The notes: a model not told the origin generated them from the sequence alone. DNA of 57,807 nucleotides from Nitrospirota bacterium (GCA_016235245.1 JACRLO010000010.1:1-57807), one strand, 5' to 3'; numbered from the stretch's first letter, positions 17,750 through 26,293 are shown. Translations and numbers: made by a program.

Positions 17750-18483
17750 CAGGTAAGTCCTCCGTCAACTGATATATATTCACCGGTAATATATCCTGCC
17801 TCATCCGATGCAAGAAATGAAACTGCATGTGCCACTTCTTCGGGTTTTCCGAACCTGCCTGCAGGAATCATGGAGATAAACTCTTTCCTTATCTTGTCGT
17901 CCATGTCTTTGGTCAGTTCTGTCGCGATTACGCCCGGAGAAACAGCGTTCACCGTGATGCCGTATCGCCCGACCTCGCGCGCCAAAGACCTGGTGAAGCT
18001 GAGCACGCCTCCCTTTGACGCCGCATAGTTTGTCTGTCCTGCCCTGCCCATGAGAGCGCTCGGTGAAATGATATTGATGATCCTTCCCCATCTGCTGCTG
18101 ATCATGGGCCTCAGCACAGACTTTGAACAGTAATACACGCTGTTGAGGTTCACCTCGATGACTTTGTGCCAATTTTTGTCCGGCATGAGCATGAGAAGCC
18201 CGTCCCTGATGATGCCTGCATTGTTCACCAGGATATCGAGCCTGCCTTCTTTCTGCGCGATCGTTTCAATCATGGCAATCACCTGTTGCTGATCAGAGAC
18301 GTCAGCCTTCATGATTGCCGCGGAGCTGCCTTCTGCCGTCAGCTCACTGAGCGCTGTTTCAGCGGCCTCTGTATCTGAGGCAAAGTTCATATAGACCCGA
18401 ATGCCTTTGCCTCCAAGGGAGCGGGCAATTGCCCTGCCGATCCCTTTTGTTCCGCCGGTGACGAGTGCTACGAGGTCTGACAT
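17749..18483 (-). CDS. fabG: 3-oxoacyl-ACP reductase, FabG-like SDR
   Basis: Short-chain dehydrogenase of 244 residues. It has the NADP motif GGTKGIGRA, the NNAG motif, the catalytic serine in ISPSALMG and the Y-x-x-x-K pair in NYAASKGG, and it ends ITGEYISVDGGLT as FabG does. It reduces 3-oxoacyl-ACP to the 3-hydroxy form. Its start overlaps the acyltransferase gene by 16 nt and its stop overlaps the ACP gene by one base. The symbol gives the family; in this operon it probably serves the dedicated acyl pathway rather than bulk fatty acid synthesis. Confidence 0.88.
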   Translation of the reverse strand: MSDLVALVTGGTKGIGRAIARSLGGKGIRVYMNFASDTEAAETALSELTAEGSSAAIMKADVSDQQQVIAMIETIAQKEGRLDILVNNAGIIRDGLLMLMPDKNWHKVIEVNLNSVYYCSKSVLRPMISSRWGRIINIISPSALMGRAGQTNYAASKGGVLSFTRSLAREVGRYGITVNAVSPGVIATELTKDMDDKIRKEFISMIPAGRFGKPEEVAHAVSFLASDEAGYITGEYISVDGGLT

Positions 18484-19364
18484 ACTATCAGTTCCTCTGC
18501 CCTGTATGTTTCAGCATCACGTTCTGTCCATCTTACCAATTTTGACAGGACGTCAGACGGCCCGACCTCGACAAAACGGTTTATGCCTTTCTGCCGGATG
18601 GCTTTCACCGTATCTCTCCAGAGCACTTTCCTCGTGAGCTGCGTTGAAATGACGCGGGCAATGCCTTGTGAGTCCAATACGCTGCCGTCGATGTGGCTCA
18701 TGACAGGGACCTTTGGGTCTGTTATTTCAAACGGCGCTATAGCGTTCCTGATTACGTCTTCGATACCGCTCATAAGAGGGCTGTGCAGGGGATAGGATAT
18801 GGCCAGCTCTTTTACTGACAGGGCGCCGTCTTCAAGGGCCATGCTGCATGCCGACTGAACGGCATCTTTCGAGCCTGAAATGACCGTCTGGGTTATGGAA
18901 TTAACATTAGAAACGTAGACATCATCAAGCAGCATGCAGATCTCTTCCACCTGCTCTGTCCTGAGCCCCATGATCGATGCCATAAGCCCTGAGGTATTGC
19001 CGGAGACTGCTTCAATGGCCTGCTGCACCTTCAGGATAATGGCTGCAGAGTCCTCAAGCGAAACAGCGCCTGAGGCATAGACTGCTGCATAGAACCCGAG
19101 GCTGTGGCCTGCAACGCATTGAAAGTCTTCCATTCTGCCGAGCATCTGCCAGTACGAGGCGCTTGCCCCAAAGACCGCGAGCTGGGAGACCACAGGATCA
19201 ATGGTCCCATAGTCCGCAAGATGCTGCGCAGCCTCAAGGATATCTCTTTCGGCAACATGATTGATCCTGCCGAAGACCTCATCTGCTGCCGGGGACTTTC
19301 TGAGGCAGGAGAGCATACCTGGGTATTCAGACCCCTGCCCGGGAAAGATTGCCGCTGATTTCAA
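18468..19364 (-). CDS. Acyltransferase of the FabD family, malonyl-binding Arg absent
   Basis: FabD-like ACP acyltransferase of 298 residues. I chose the TTG at 19364 because GGGGAA lies about 6 nt upstream and the product then begins MKSAAIFPGQGSEYPGM like FabD; an in-frame ATG at 19403 has no ribosome site. The nucleophile is S88 in GHSLG and the catalytic histidine is H194 in SYPLHSPLMS. A gapless alignment from the nucleophile to E. coli FabD puts V113 where FabD has R117, the residue that binds the malonyl carboxylate. The usual GHSLGE is GHSLGF. The substrate may therefore be a non-carboxylated acyl group, or the enzyme may hydrolyse acyl-ACP. It is the first gene of the minus-strand operon. 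Confidence 0.8.
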   Translation of the reverse strand: MKSAAIFPGQGSEYPGMLSCLRKSPAADEVFGRINHVAERDILEAAQHLADYGTIDPVVSQLAVFGASASYWQMLGRMEDFQCVAGHSLGFYAAVYASGAVSLEDSAAIILKVQQAIEAVSGNTSGLMASIMGLRTEQVEEICMLLDDVYVSNVNSITQTVISGSKDAVQSACSMALEDGALSVKELAISYPLHSPLMSGIEDVIRNAIAPFEITDPKVPVMSHIDGSVLDSQGIARVISTQLTRKVLWRDTVKAIRQKGINRFVEVGPSDVLSKLVRWTERDAETYRAEELIVCQTS

Positions 19365-19497
19365 AAAGAATTCCCCATAATTTTTGTATGAATAGTATGC
19401 CATGCTGGCTGCAGATTAGCCAAATACGTTTGGGGAAGACAGTCTTTTGATGGCTGCTATGGTAAAATACCGGATCAACCAAAAAGGAAGGAACTCA

Positions 19498-19938
19498 ATG
19501 GCACAGGTAAAAGAAGGCGACAGGATAAGAATACATTATGTGGGTAAGCTTGAGGATGGGTCAGTATTTGACTCCTCCGAGGGAGGCGCTTCTCTTGAGA
19601 TAAAGATCGGCAGGGGTGAATTCATAAAAGGACTTGAAGAGGGTGTTATCGGTATGGAGCCGGGCGAGGCACGGTCGATCTTTATGCCGGCTGAAAAGGC
19701 CTATGGCCCTTATCTGAAGGAGAAGGTCTTTGAGTTTCATAAAGACAGAATCAGCGAGGGGATAACGCCCGAGGTTGGTCAGCAGATGCAATTGTACCGT
19801 GCTGACGGTTTGCCTATTGCGGTAAAAGTTATCGATAAGACCGAAACCGGTTATATCATGGATGCCAACCATTTTCTTGCCGGAAAGAACCTGATTTTTG
19901 ACGTGACACTCGAAGAGATCGTGACAGAAGAGGCGTAG
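19498..19938 (+). CDS. FKBP-type peptidyl-prolyl isomerase, SlyD-like
   Basis: Prolyl isomerase of 146 residues with an FKBP core (RIRIHYVGKLEDGSVFDSS, GRGEFIKGLEEGVIGMEPGE) and an inserted-in-flap region (about 75-130) as in SlyD. The His-rich metal-binding tail of E. coli SlyD is absent. It is cytoplasmic and assists folding. The ATG at 19498 follows a strong AAGGAAGGA site (19484-19492); the open frame begins at 19447 without one. It stands alone between the divergent acyl operon and a response regulator gene 45 nt downstream. Confidence 0.9.
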   Translation: MAQVKEGDRIRIHYVGKLEDGSVFDSSEGGASLEIKIGRGEFIKGLEEGVIGMEPGEARSIFMPAEKAYGPYLKEKVFEFHKDRISEGITPEVGQQMQLYRADGLPIAVKVIDKTETGYIMDANHFLAGKNLIFDVTLEEIVTEEA

Positions 19939-19983
19939 CCTCTATTTTGACAGCGGCAAAAAGGCATATTACATTGTAACGAG

Positions 19984-20565
19984 ATGAAATACCAGGTCCT
20001 TCTTGTAGAAGATTCAAAGGCGATCCAGCAGATGTACCGCAATAAGCTTATCCTTGAGCAGTTTGCGGTGGTCACTGCGGACAACGGCATGGAGGCGATC
20101 AAGGCCCTCGCGCTCAGCAAACCGGATATCATTCTTCTTGATCTCATGATGCCGATTATGGACGGGTATAAGGTGCTCCAGGTCGTCAAGACTGACCAGA
20201 AGCTGAAGGATATCCCTGTCCTCGTCTTTTCGGCCAAGGGCCAGCCTGACGAGGTGGAGAAGGCGCTGAGCCTTGGGGCTGCCGGTTACATCGTAAAGTC
20301 TGTTACCAAGCCGAACGAGGTCATAGAGAAGCTCCGCGCTGCCCTGAGCCAGAAGCCGGCTGAACAGGCGGTTTCTCACTATACGATCGAGATCAAGGAG
20401 GCGCTCTATGATGCAAAGAAGCTTTCCGCGGATTTCAGGCTCAATGACTATATCTGCCCATCCTGTAATGTGCCGATGCTGCTCGACCTGATCCCTGATT
20501 TTTCGCACGATACTCCCTGGTTCACCGCAAAGTTTTTCTGCCCACGGTGCAATGGCAGCAAGTAA
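19984..20565 (+). CDS. Response regulator with C-terminal zinc-ribbon-like segment
   Basis: Protein of 193 residues. The receiver domain (1-120) has the acidic pocket LLVEDS, phospho-Asp in IILLDLMMPIMDG, and VFSAKG and K switch motifs. A linker follows, then a C-terminal segment with CPSC and CPRC pairs about 35 residues apart, which probably binds zinc. There is no DNA-binding domain, so it may act by protein contact. The next gene, rlmN, begins 17 nt after its stop. No kinase is adjacent, so it is an orphan regulator. Confidence 0.85.
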   Translation: MKYQVLLVEDSKAIQQMYRNKLILEQFAVVTADNGMEAIKALALSKPDIILLDLMMPIMDGYKVLQVVKTDQKLKDIPVLVFSAKGQPDEVEKALSLGAAGYIVKSVTKPNEVIEKLRAALSQKPAEQAVSHYTIEIKEALYDAKKLSADFRLNDYICPSCNVPMLLDLIPDFSHDTPWFTAKFFCPRCNGSK

Positions 20566-20582
20566 TCCTGCCATCTTCTACC

Positions 20583-21632
20583 ATGCCGGATAGAATTAAT
20601 CTGAAGTCCCTTTCGCGGGAAGAACTGTTCAGTTTTGCAAAGGCAGCGGGTCTGCCCAAATACCGCGTCGATCAGCTGCTGCACTGGATGTATGAGAAAT
20701 TTGCCCTGGACATTCAGGAGATTACCGAATTCTCGAAGTCCCTGCGTGAGGACTTGGGCAGGACTGCCTGTATCAGCAGTCTTTCGCTCGTCACGCGCCA
20801 GGGGTCAAAGGACGGCACGGAGAAATTTCTCTTTGGACTTGAAGACGGCCAGACGATCGAGAGTGTACTGATCCCTGACGATGACCGCCGTACGCTCTGC
20901 ATCTCTTCCCAGGTCGGCTGCGCCATGGCCTGCAGCTTCTGCCTGACCGGGGAGTCCGGCCTCATCAGGAATTTGAAGGCCCATGAGATTGTTGACCAGA
21001 TCCTTTTTGTGAACAGGCTTATAAGCCCGAAGCGGGTTTCGAACATCGTCTTCATGGGCATGGGCGAGCCGCTCGCCAATTTTGACGAGGTGGTGGAGGC
21101 GCTCAAAAAGATCACGGAATTCCTCGGCATATCAAAACGCAGGATCACGCTTTCGACCTCAGGCCTTGTGCCGAAGATGCTGGAGCTGCCGAAGAAGGCG
21201 CCGGACGTGAATCTCGCTGTTTCGCTCAACGCAACGACCGATGAGGTGCGTGACAGGATCATGCCGATCAATAAGAAATATCCGCTCAAGATGCTTCTGG
21301 ACGCCTGCAGGATGTATCCGCTTCAGCCTCAGAGACTGATCACCTTTGAATATGTGCTGCTGGACGGTGTTAATGATACCGTGGAAGATGCGAAGAGGCT
21401 GACGAGAATACTCAAGAATATTCCCTGCAAGGTGAACCTGATCCCCTATAATCCTCATGAGGGAAGCGGGCTGAAAAGGCCGGAACATAAGACCGTTCTG
21501 GGGTTCCAGAAGGTGCTGAAGGATGCTCACATGACTGCCTTGATCCGGGAAAGTAAAGGCCAGGACATACTCGCTGCCTGCGGACAGTTGCGGGGTACCT
21601 ATGGGGAAAAGAAGGAGACTGAACTATCATGA
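20583..21632 (+). CDS. rlmN: 23S rRNA (adenine(2503)-C(2))-methyltransferase / tRNA A37 methylase
   Basis: Radical SAM methyltransferase of 349 residues. The cluster motif CAMACSFC uses C113, C117 and C120. The methyl-carrying cysteine lies near the C terminus in AACGQLRG (about C333), as in RlmN. Flanking motifs (VFMGMGEPLANFDEV, LAVSLNA, FEYVLLDGVND) are characteristic. It methylates A2503 in 23S rRNA and A37 in some tRNAs. The ATG at 20583 gives the usual family start MPDRINLKSL. Its stop overlaps the start of the pseudouridine synthase gene (ATGA), so the two RNA-modifying enzymes are translationally coupled. Confidence 0.95.
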   Translation: MPDRINLKSLSREELFSFAKAAGLPKYRVDQLLHWMYEKFALDIQEITEFSKSLREDLGRTACISSLSLVTRQGSKDGTEKFLFGLEDGQTIESVLIPDDDRRTLCISSQVGCAMACSFCLTGESGLIRNLKAHEIVDQILFVNRLISPKRVSNIVFMGMGEPLANFDEVVEALKKITEFLGISKRRITLSTSGLVPKMLELPKKAPDVNLAVSLNATTDEVRDRIMPINKKYPLKMLLDACRMYPLQPQRLITFEYVLLDGVNDTVEDAKRLTRILKNIPCKVNLIPYNPHEGSGLKRPEHKTVLGFQKVLKDAHMTALIRESKGQDILAACGQLRGTYGEKKETELS

Positions 21633-22507
21633 AACCGATCAGGGTTAAAGCAGCCTCGGGCCTTATTGATCTGCTTGTACATATGGGATATTCAAAGACC
21701 AAGGTGAAGCAGCTTCTGAAGCACCGGGCCATAGCCGTAAACGGGAAGGTTGTTGCAGGATATGACTATCTTCTGTCAGCGGGCGATCTCCTTGCACTGG
21801 ACAGCAAACCGGAGCCGGGTAAAGATTTTCTCGAAAAACATGACATAGAGGTCTTGCATGAAGATGACGCTGTTATGGTCATCAACAAGCCTTCCGGACT
21901 GCTCACGATCGCTACGGAAAACGAAAAGAGAGATACTGCATACTACCTGCTGAATGCCTATTTCAAGGAACGTAACCCTACAAGGCCTGACCGGATATTT
22001 ATTGTGCACCGGCTTGACCGTGAGACCTCCGGCCTTTTGGTATTTGCCAAGAACGAGGAAGTAAAGAAGAAGCTCCAGGATGACTGGGAGCATGCAGAGA
22101 AGCGATACTATGCGGTTGTCGAGGGAGTGCCGAAGAAGAGGGAAGGGAAGATCGAGAGCTATCTGAATGAGACAAAGGCGTTCAAGGTCTATTCGGACGC
22201 CATGTCTGATCAGACCAAGCATGCAGTGACGCGGTATAAAGTGCTTAAGGCGGACAAAGCACACGCTCTGCTTGAGATAATCCTCGATACCGGCCGCAAG
22301 CATCAGATTCGGGTGCATCTGTCAGATCTGGATTGCCCGATCGTCGGCGACAAGAAATACGGGGCATTGACGAACCCGCTCCGCCGCATTGCGCTCCATG
22401 CGTACAGCCTTACTTTTAGCCATCCCGTCTCGAAGAAAAAGATGCAGTTTTCTACCCCCATCCCGCCTGCCTTTGGCTCGCTTGTAAAGCATATGGTGTT
22501 ATCGTGA
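21629..22507 (+). CDS. RluA-family pseudouridine synthase with S4 domain
   Basis: Pseudouridine synthase of 292 residues. An N-terminal S4 domain (about 10-60, LIDLLVHMGYSKTKVKQLLKHRAIAVNG) precedes the catalytic domain with its nucleophile D130 in HRLDRETSG. The RKHQIRVHL motif is also present. It isomerises uridine in rRNA or tRNA; the exact target is not predictable. It is coupled to rlmN by a 4-nt overlap. The next gene lies in the same frame after a TGA at 22505. Confidence 0.9.
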   Translation: MKPIRVKAASGLIDLLVHMGYSKTKVKQLLKHRAIAVNGKVVAGYDYLLSAGDLLALDSKPEPGKDFLEKHDIEVLHEDDAVMVINKPSGLLTIATENEKRDTAYYLLNAYFKERNPTRPDRIFIVHRLDRETSGLLVFAKNEEVKKKLQDDWEHAEKRYYAVVEGVPKKREGKIESYLNETKAFKVYSDAMSDQTKHAVTRYKVLKADKAHALLEIILDTGRKHQIRVHLSDLDCPIVGDKKYGALTNPLRRIALHAYSLTFSHPVSKKKMQFSTPIPPAFGSLVKHMVLS

Positions 22508-22510
22508 TTA

Positions 22511-23188
22511 TTGCATGTCGAGAAAATTGACTTCTTGTCCATAAAATTCTTTGCTCTTATGTTCTTTGCAGCAATTGTTGCCATCGCGGTTGTGGCTGGC
22601 TTGATGATGCTCCGAAGCATGTTCATGGCCACGAGGGGCCGGAAGATCGCTGCGTATCCTGAGCCGCGGAAAGCACTCGTGGTCCTCGACATCCAGGAAG
22701 GTTATACCGGCACGGCTGCCAGACAGCCGGTCACCAGACCGCCGACGGGCGGGATGCTCTTCATCGTCAACTCCCTCATAGACAAGGCTGCAGAGTCGGG
22801 CATGGAGGTGGCATACATCAGGCAGGTCTTCAGCAATAACCTGTTCGTCCGGCTTCATGGCGGCAGAAGACAGGGCAGGGTCATCATCGACCGCAGGATT
22901 AAGGTGATCAATGAAAACGATTTTGAGAAGAACCGAACTGATGCATTTTCGTCCAGACAGTTCGAGCAGTTCCTGATCGACAGGCATGTCAACGAACTCT
23001 TTCTCGTGGGAGTCGATGCCGCGTACTGTGTCTTTTACACTGCGCTCGGCGCCCTGAACCGCGGGTACAAGGTGACTGTGGTCACGGACGCTGTGCTTTC
23101 GCGCAAGAAGATGGAAGCTGTCCTGGAGCGATACAGGCGCAAAGGTATTGCGGTCATGACGAGTGAAGAACTGATTAACGAAGTCTGA
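22511..23188 (+). CDS. Membrane-anchored isochorismatase-like cysteine hydrolase
   Basis: Protein of up to 225 residues. An N-terminal transmembrane helix (about 14-35) is followed by an isochorismatase-like hydrolase domain: the acid in VVLDIQEGY, a lysine in FEKNRTDAF and the nucleophile cysteine in VDAAYCVFYTA. Family enzymes hydrolyse amides such as nicotinamide or isochorismate. The membrane anchor is unusual for the family. The start is unclear: TTG 22511 is the longest choice and none of TTG 22511, TTG 22535 or ATG 22559 has a clear ribosome site. It follows rluA by 3 nt. Confidence 0.75.
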   Translation: MHVEKIDFLSIKFFALMFFAAIVAIAVVAGLMMLRSMFMATRGRKIAAYPEPRKALVVLDIQEGYTGTAARQPVTRPPTGGMLFIVNSLIDKAAESGMEVAYIRQVFSNNLFVRLHGGRRQGRVIIDRRIKVINENDFEKNRTDAFSSRQFEQFLIDRHVNELFLVGVDAAYCVFYTALGALNRGYKVTVVTDAVLSRKKMEAVLERYRRKGIAVMTSEELINEV

Positions 23189-23276
23189 ATCTCGTGAGCA
23201 TTTAGTTCCGGGTGGCCAGATTTAAAATCCCCTCCTTACCAAGGAGGGGCACGGGGAGGTTTTGGATGATTTTTCA

Positions 23277-23310
23277 ATACCCCACCCGACCTCCCCTTGG
23301 AAAGGGGAGG
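23277..23310. repeat. Dispersed 34-bp repeat, copy 2, within a hairpin-rich gap
   Basis: Second copy of the 34-bp repeat described at 13407 (32 of 34 bases identical). It is preceded at about 23228-23251 by a different GC-rich palindrome (CCCCTCCTTACCAAGGAGGGG). The 23189-23455 gap is therefore made of short dispersed repeats followed by the promoter of the molybdenum hydroxylase genes. Confidence 0.7.
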
Positions 23311-23359
23311 AGGGTTACCCCCTGGCTACTGAAGCCTTATAAAACCCCCATATTTTCGA

Positions 23360-23388
23360 TTGACAGCGACACCGTCATCGGGTAGCAT
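23360..23388 (+). promoter_or_regulatory. Sigma70-type promoter for the molybdenum hydroxylase operon
   Basis: TTGACA at 23360-23365, a 17-nt spacer and TAGCAT at 23383-23388. It lies 68 nt before the first gene, in the direction of transcription. The -35 box is consensus and the -10 box matches 4 of 6 positions. Confidence 0.55.
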
Positions 23389-23455
23389 TTTCTTATAGTT
23401 TCGGCACTTTCCACGCCAATATCATGAACAATGTTTTTCATTACAGGAGGACTGC

Positions 23456-23908
23456 ATGATAACGCTCAAGGTCAACGGAAAAACGCATTCACTCGAAATC
23501 AGCCCTGAATCATCCCTGCTCTGGACGATCAGAGACCATCTTAAACTCACCGGTACGAAATTCGGCTGCGGCAAAGGGCTCTGCGGCTCCTGCACGGTGC
23601 ATGTGGACGGCAAGGCTGAACGCTCATGCCAGATGACCGTAGGTGATGCGCAGGGGAAGAATATAACTACCATCGAGGGCATACCTGAGGGACACCCTCT
23701 CAAAAAGGCATGGGTAAAGGAACAGGTGGCACAGTGCGGATACTGTCAGCCCGGCCAGATTATGCAGGCAGCTGAACTTCTGGCCAAAGACAAGAACCCT
23801 TCTGAGGCAAAGATTATAAAGGCCATGGACGGCAACCTCTGTCGCTGCGGCACGTACCCGAGGATAAAGAGCGCCATTATCCTTGCTGCAAAGGAGGGTC
23901 AAAAATGA
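23456..23908 (+). CDS. iorA: Two-[2Fe-2S] subunit of a molybdenum hydroxylase, IorA-like
   Basis: Small iron-sulfur subunit of 150 residues. The N-terminal plant-ferredoxin-type cluster uses the cysteines of FGCGKGLCGSC and a later SC. The C-terminal helical cluster uses CGYCQPGQ and CRCGTY. It passes electrons from the molybdenum cofactor of the partner subunit to an acceptor. The partner gene overlaps its stop by 4 nt. The two-subunit layout without a FAD subunit is that of isoquinoline 1-oxidoreductase/aldehyde oxidoreductases, which usually work in the periplasm. AGGAGG precedes the ATG. Confidence 0.9.
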   Translation: MITLKVNGKTHSLEISPESSLLWTIRDHLKLTGTKFGCGKGLCGSCTVHVDGKAERSCQMTVGDAQGKNITTIEGIPEGHPLKKAWVKEQVAQCGYCQPGQIMQAAELLAKDKNPSEAKIIKAMDGNLCRCGTYPRIKSAIILAAKEGQK

Positions 23909-26070
23909 GCTCATCCATAACACGCAGGACCTTCATCAAGATAGCAGGATTGACCATAGCGGTCGTGGCAACGCCCTCAGAATTTGACATCCTGTGGGGG
24001 GCAAAGGCCCAGGCAGAGATGACGAAGGGGCTCAGCGCAGGCGTCTGGATTCAGATCACGCCTGAAAACAGCGTTATCGTTACGGTGAACAAGTCGGAGA
24101 TGGGGCAGGGCATCTATACGGCCCTGCCGATGATTGTGGCGGACGAGCTTGAGGCCGACTGGAAGCAGGTGAAGTTCGAGGTGGCGCCTGCAGGCGATCA
24201 ATACAAGGACCCTGTATGGGGTGCTCAGGCAACAGGAGGGAGTTCGAGCATCAGGCATATGTATGAACCGCTCAGGAAGGCTGGTGCGGCGGGCCGTGAG
24301 ATGCTGGTGGCTGCAGCAGCAGAGATATGGAAGGTGCCTGCTGGAGAGTGCGAGGCGAAACTGGGAGCGGTCGTGCATGGTCCGAGCAAGCGTTCGCTTA
24401 CCTACGGTGAGCTTGCGGTGAAGGCTGCTGCTGTTGCTCCAGCCAAAGAGCCGAAGCTGAAGAAAGAGAACCAGTTCAGATACATCGGCACCAGTATGCC
24501 GAGACTCGATATTCTGGAGAAGACCGACGGCTCTGCAAAGTTCGGCATTGATACCATGGTGCCGGACATGCTCTATGCTACGGTTTCGCGGCCGTACAAC
24601 TACGGGGCAAAGGTTGAGGTTGTGCATGACGCTGCAGCCAAGAATGTGAAGGGTCTTCAGAAGATCGTCCAGATCGACCGTGGTGTTGCCTTTTGCGCCG
24701 ACACGCTGGAAGCTGCATGGCAGGCGAAAAAGTCGACCCATATTGTCTGGACGCAGGGCATTGATCCTGCCATGACCAATGATACCCTCGAAAAGTCCTT
24801 TGAAACATCTCTGGCGAAAGAGGGCATTGTTGCCCGAAAAAACGGTGATGCTCAAAAGACATTTGCCGATGCCCCTCAGAAGCTTGACCTGAAATATCCC
24901 CTCCCGTACCTCAGTCATGCGACCATGGAGCCGATGAACTGCACTGCCTTTGTGCAGGCAGACCGCTGTGATATCTGGGCGCCGACGCAGAACCAGACCG
25001 GCACACTCATGACCGCAAAGAGGATCACCGGCCTTAAGCCTGAGCAGATCCATGTGCATACGACCTATCTGGGCGGTGGGTTTGGCAGACGGTTCGAACA
25101 GGATTTTGTGGAGGAGGCGGTGCAGACCTCCAAGGCTATCAACAGGCCGGTGAAGGTGATCTGGACGAGGGAAGAGGATTTCCAATATGACTATTTCAGG
25201 CCCGCCAACCTCTCACATATACAGGCTGCGCTTGACGGTAAGGGCAATCTTACTGCATGGTCGCATAAGATCGTCTGCCCCTCGATCTTTGCACGTGTAT
25301 TCCCCGCGACGATGAAAAACGGCATTGACAATGCCGCAGTTGAAGGTCTGAGCAACATGGAATATGACATTCCAAATATCTCGGTCGAGTATGTAAGGAT
25401 CGATACGCCTGTGCCGGTAGGGTTCTGGCGTTCTGTCGGCAGTTCCCACAATGCCTTTACCGTAGAGACTGCTATTGACGAGTTGGCGCATATTGCTAAA
25501 AAAGATCCGCTCAAATTCAGGCTGGAACTTCTGGGCAAGCACCCACGGGCGCAAAAAGTCCTTCAGGTGGCTGCAGAGAAGGCCGGCTGGGACAAGAAGC
25601 CTGCAAAGGGCATCGGAAGGGGCATTGCCTATCACCTCTCGTTCGACAGTTATGTTGCCCAGGTGGCTGACATAGAGGTGAATAAAAAAGACGGGACCAT
25701 AAAGGTGAAGAAGATCGTCTGCGCAGTCGACTGCGGCAGCGTAGTAAATCCTGACACGGTGAAGGCGCAGATGATGGGAGGGATCGTTATGGGGCTTTCC
25801 TCTGCCCTGAAAGAGAAAATTGAATTTGCCCGGGGCAAGGTAGTGACCGAGAACTTCGATACGTACCCGCTTCTTACCATGAGCGAGACGCCCGAGATTG
25901 AGGTGCATATCGTGCTGAGCAATGATAAACTGGGCGGCATCGGGGAGCCTGGTGTGCCCCCTGTTGCACCTGCCGTTGCCAATGCGCTCTTTAACGCGAC
26001 AGGGGTGAGGACCAGGACATTGCCGATGACGCCCGAGACGGTCCTGAAGGCGATAAAGGGTAAGGCTTGA
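23905..26070 (+). CDS. iorB: Molybdopterin-binding subunit of aldehyde oxidase / isoquinoline oxidoreductase type
   Basis: Large molybdenum hydroxylase subunit of 721 residues. It begins with a Tat-type signal, TRRTFIKIAG, and an Ala-x-Ala site near KAQAEM, which suggests export in folded form. IorB-type motifs include GQGIYTALPMIVADEL, TYLGGGFGRRFEQDFV and GGIGEPGVPPVAPAVANA, the last containing the catalytic glutamate region. It oxidises an aldehyde or N-heterocycle with water as oxygen source; the real substrate is unknown. It is translationally coupled to the iron-sulfur subunit and followed after 223 nt by xdhC and a mocA-like gene. Confidence 0.9.
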   Translation: MSSSITRRTFIKIAGLTIAVVATPSEFDILWGAKAQAEMTKGLSAGVWIQITPENSVIVTVNKSEMGQGIYTALPMIVADELEADWKQVKFEVAPAGDQYKDPVWGAQATGGSSSIRHMYEPLRKAGAAGREMLVAAAAEIWKVPAGECEAKLGAVVHGPSKRSLTYGELAVKAAAVAPAKEPKLKKENQFRYIGTSMPRLDILEKTDGSAKFGIDTMVPDMLYATVSRPYNYGAKVEVVHDAAAKNVKGLQKIVQIDRGVAFCADTLEAAWQAKKSTHIVWTQGIDPAMTNDTLEKSFETSLAKEGIVARKNGDAQKTFADAPQKLDLKYPLPYLSHATMEPMNCTAFVQADRCDIWAPTQNQTGTLMTAKRITGLKPEQIHVHTTYLGGGFGRRFEQDFVEEAVQTSKAINRPVKVIWTREEDFQYDYFRPANLSHIQAALDGKGNLTAWSHKIVCPSIFARVFPATMKNGIDNAAVEGLSNMEYDIPNISVEYVRIDTPVPVGFWRSVGSSHNAFTVETAIDELAHIAKKDPLKFRLELLGKHPRAQKVLQVAAEKAGWDKKPAKGIGRGIAYHLSFDSYVAQVADIEVNKKDGTIKVKKIVCAVDCGSVVNPDTVKAQMMGGIVMGLSSALKEKIEFARGKVVTENFDTYPLLTMSETPEIEVHIVLSNDKLGGIGEPGVPPVAPAVANALFNATGVRTRTLPMTPETVLKAIKGKA

Positions 26071-26076
26071 TTATCC

Positions 26077-26204
26077 AAAGGCAGGATATGGCGTCCTCGC
26101 TCATTCTCGGTCGGATCGACCTCCGAGGCTTTTGCCTCTTTATGATAAAGGCAGATCTCGGAATATCGGCAAAAGAAACCGCTCGGATGCCACATCCTGC
26201 CTTT
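26077..26204. repeat. 128-bp element with 20-bp terminal inverted repeats
   Basis: Positions 26077-26096 and 26185-26204 form inverted repeats with 18 of 20 bases matching (AAAGGCAGGAT... against ...ATCCTGCCTTT). Inside are two more perfect hairpins: GGTCG/CGACC around GAT (109-121 of the 26.1-kb block) and GAGGC/GCCTC around TTTT (26125-26138). No coding frame is supported. It could be a MITE-like element or a structured RNA in the iorB-xdhC gap; no target-site duplication is evident. Confidence 0.6.
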
Positions 26205-26293
26205 CTGAAAAAACATTGGTGCGTCAACAGGTGTTTGGTATTTGCCAAAACCTAAACCCCAATCCCCAAAACCGATCACGCGAGGGATAGAGA

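Noticed and set aside
22505-22507. TGA between rluA and the isochorismatase-like gene, in the same frame, as a second recoded codon
   Set aside because: RluA ends at a normal family length, and no conserved Cys is expected here. The next gene has its own possible starts.
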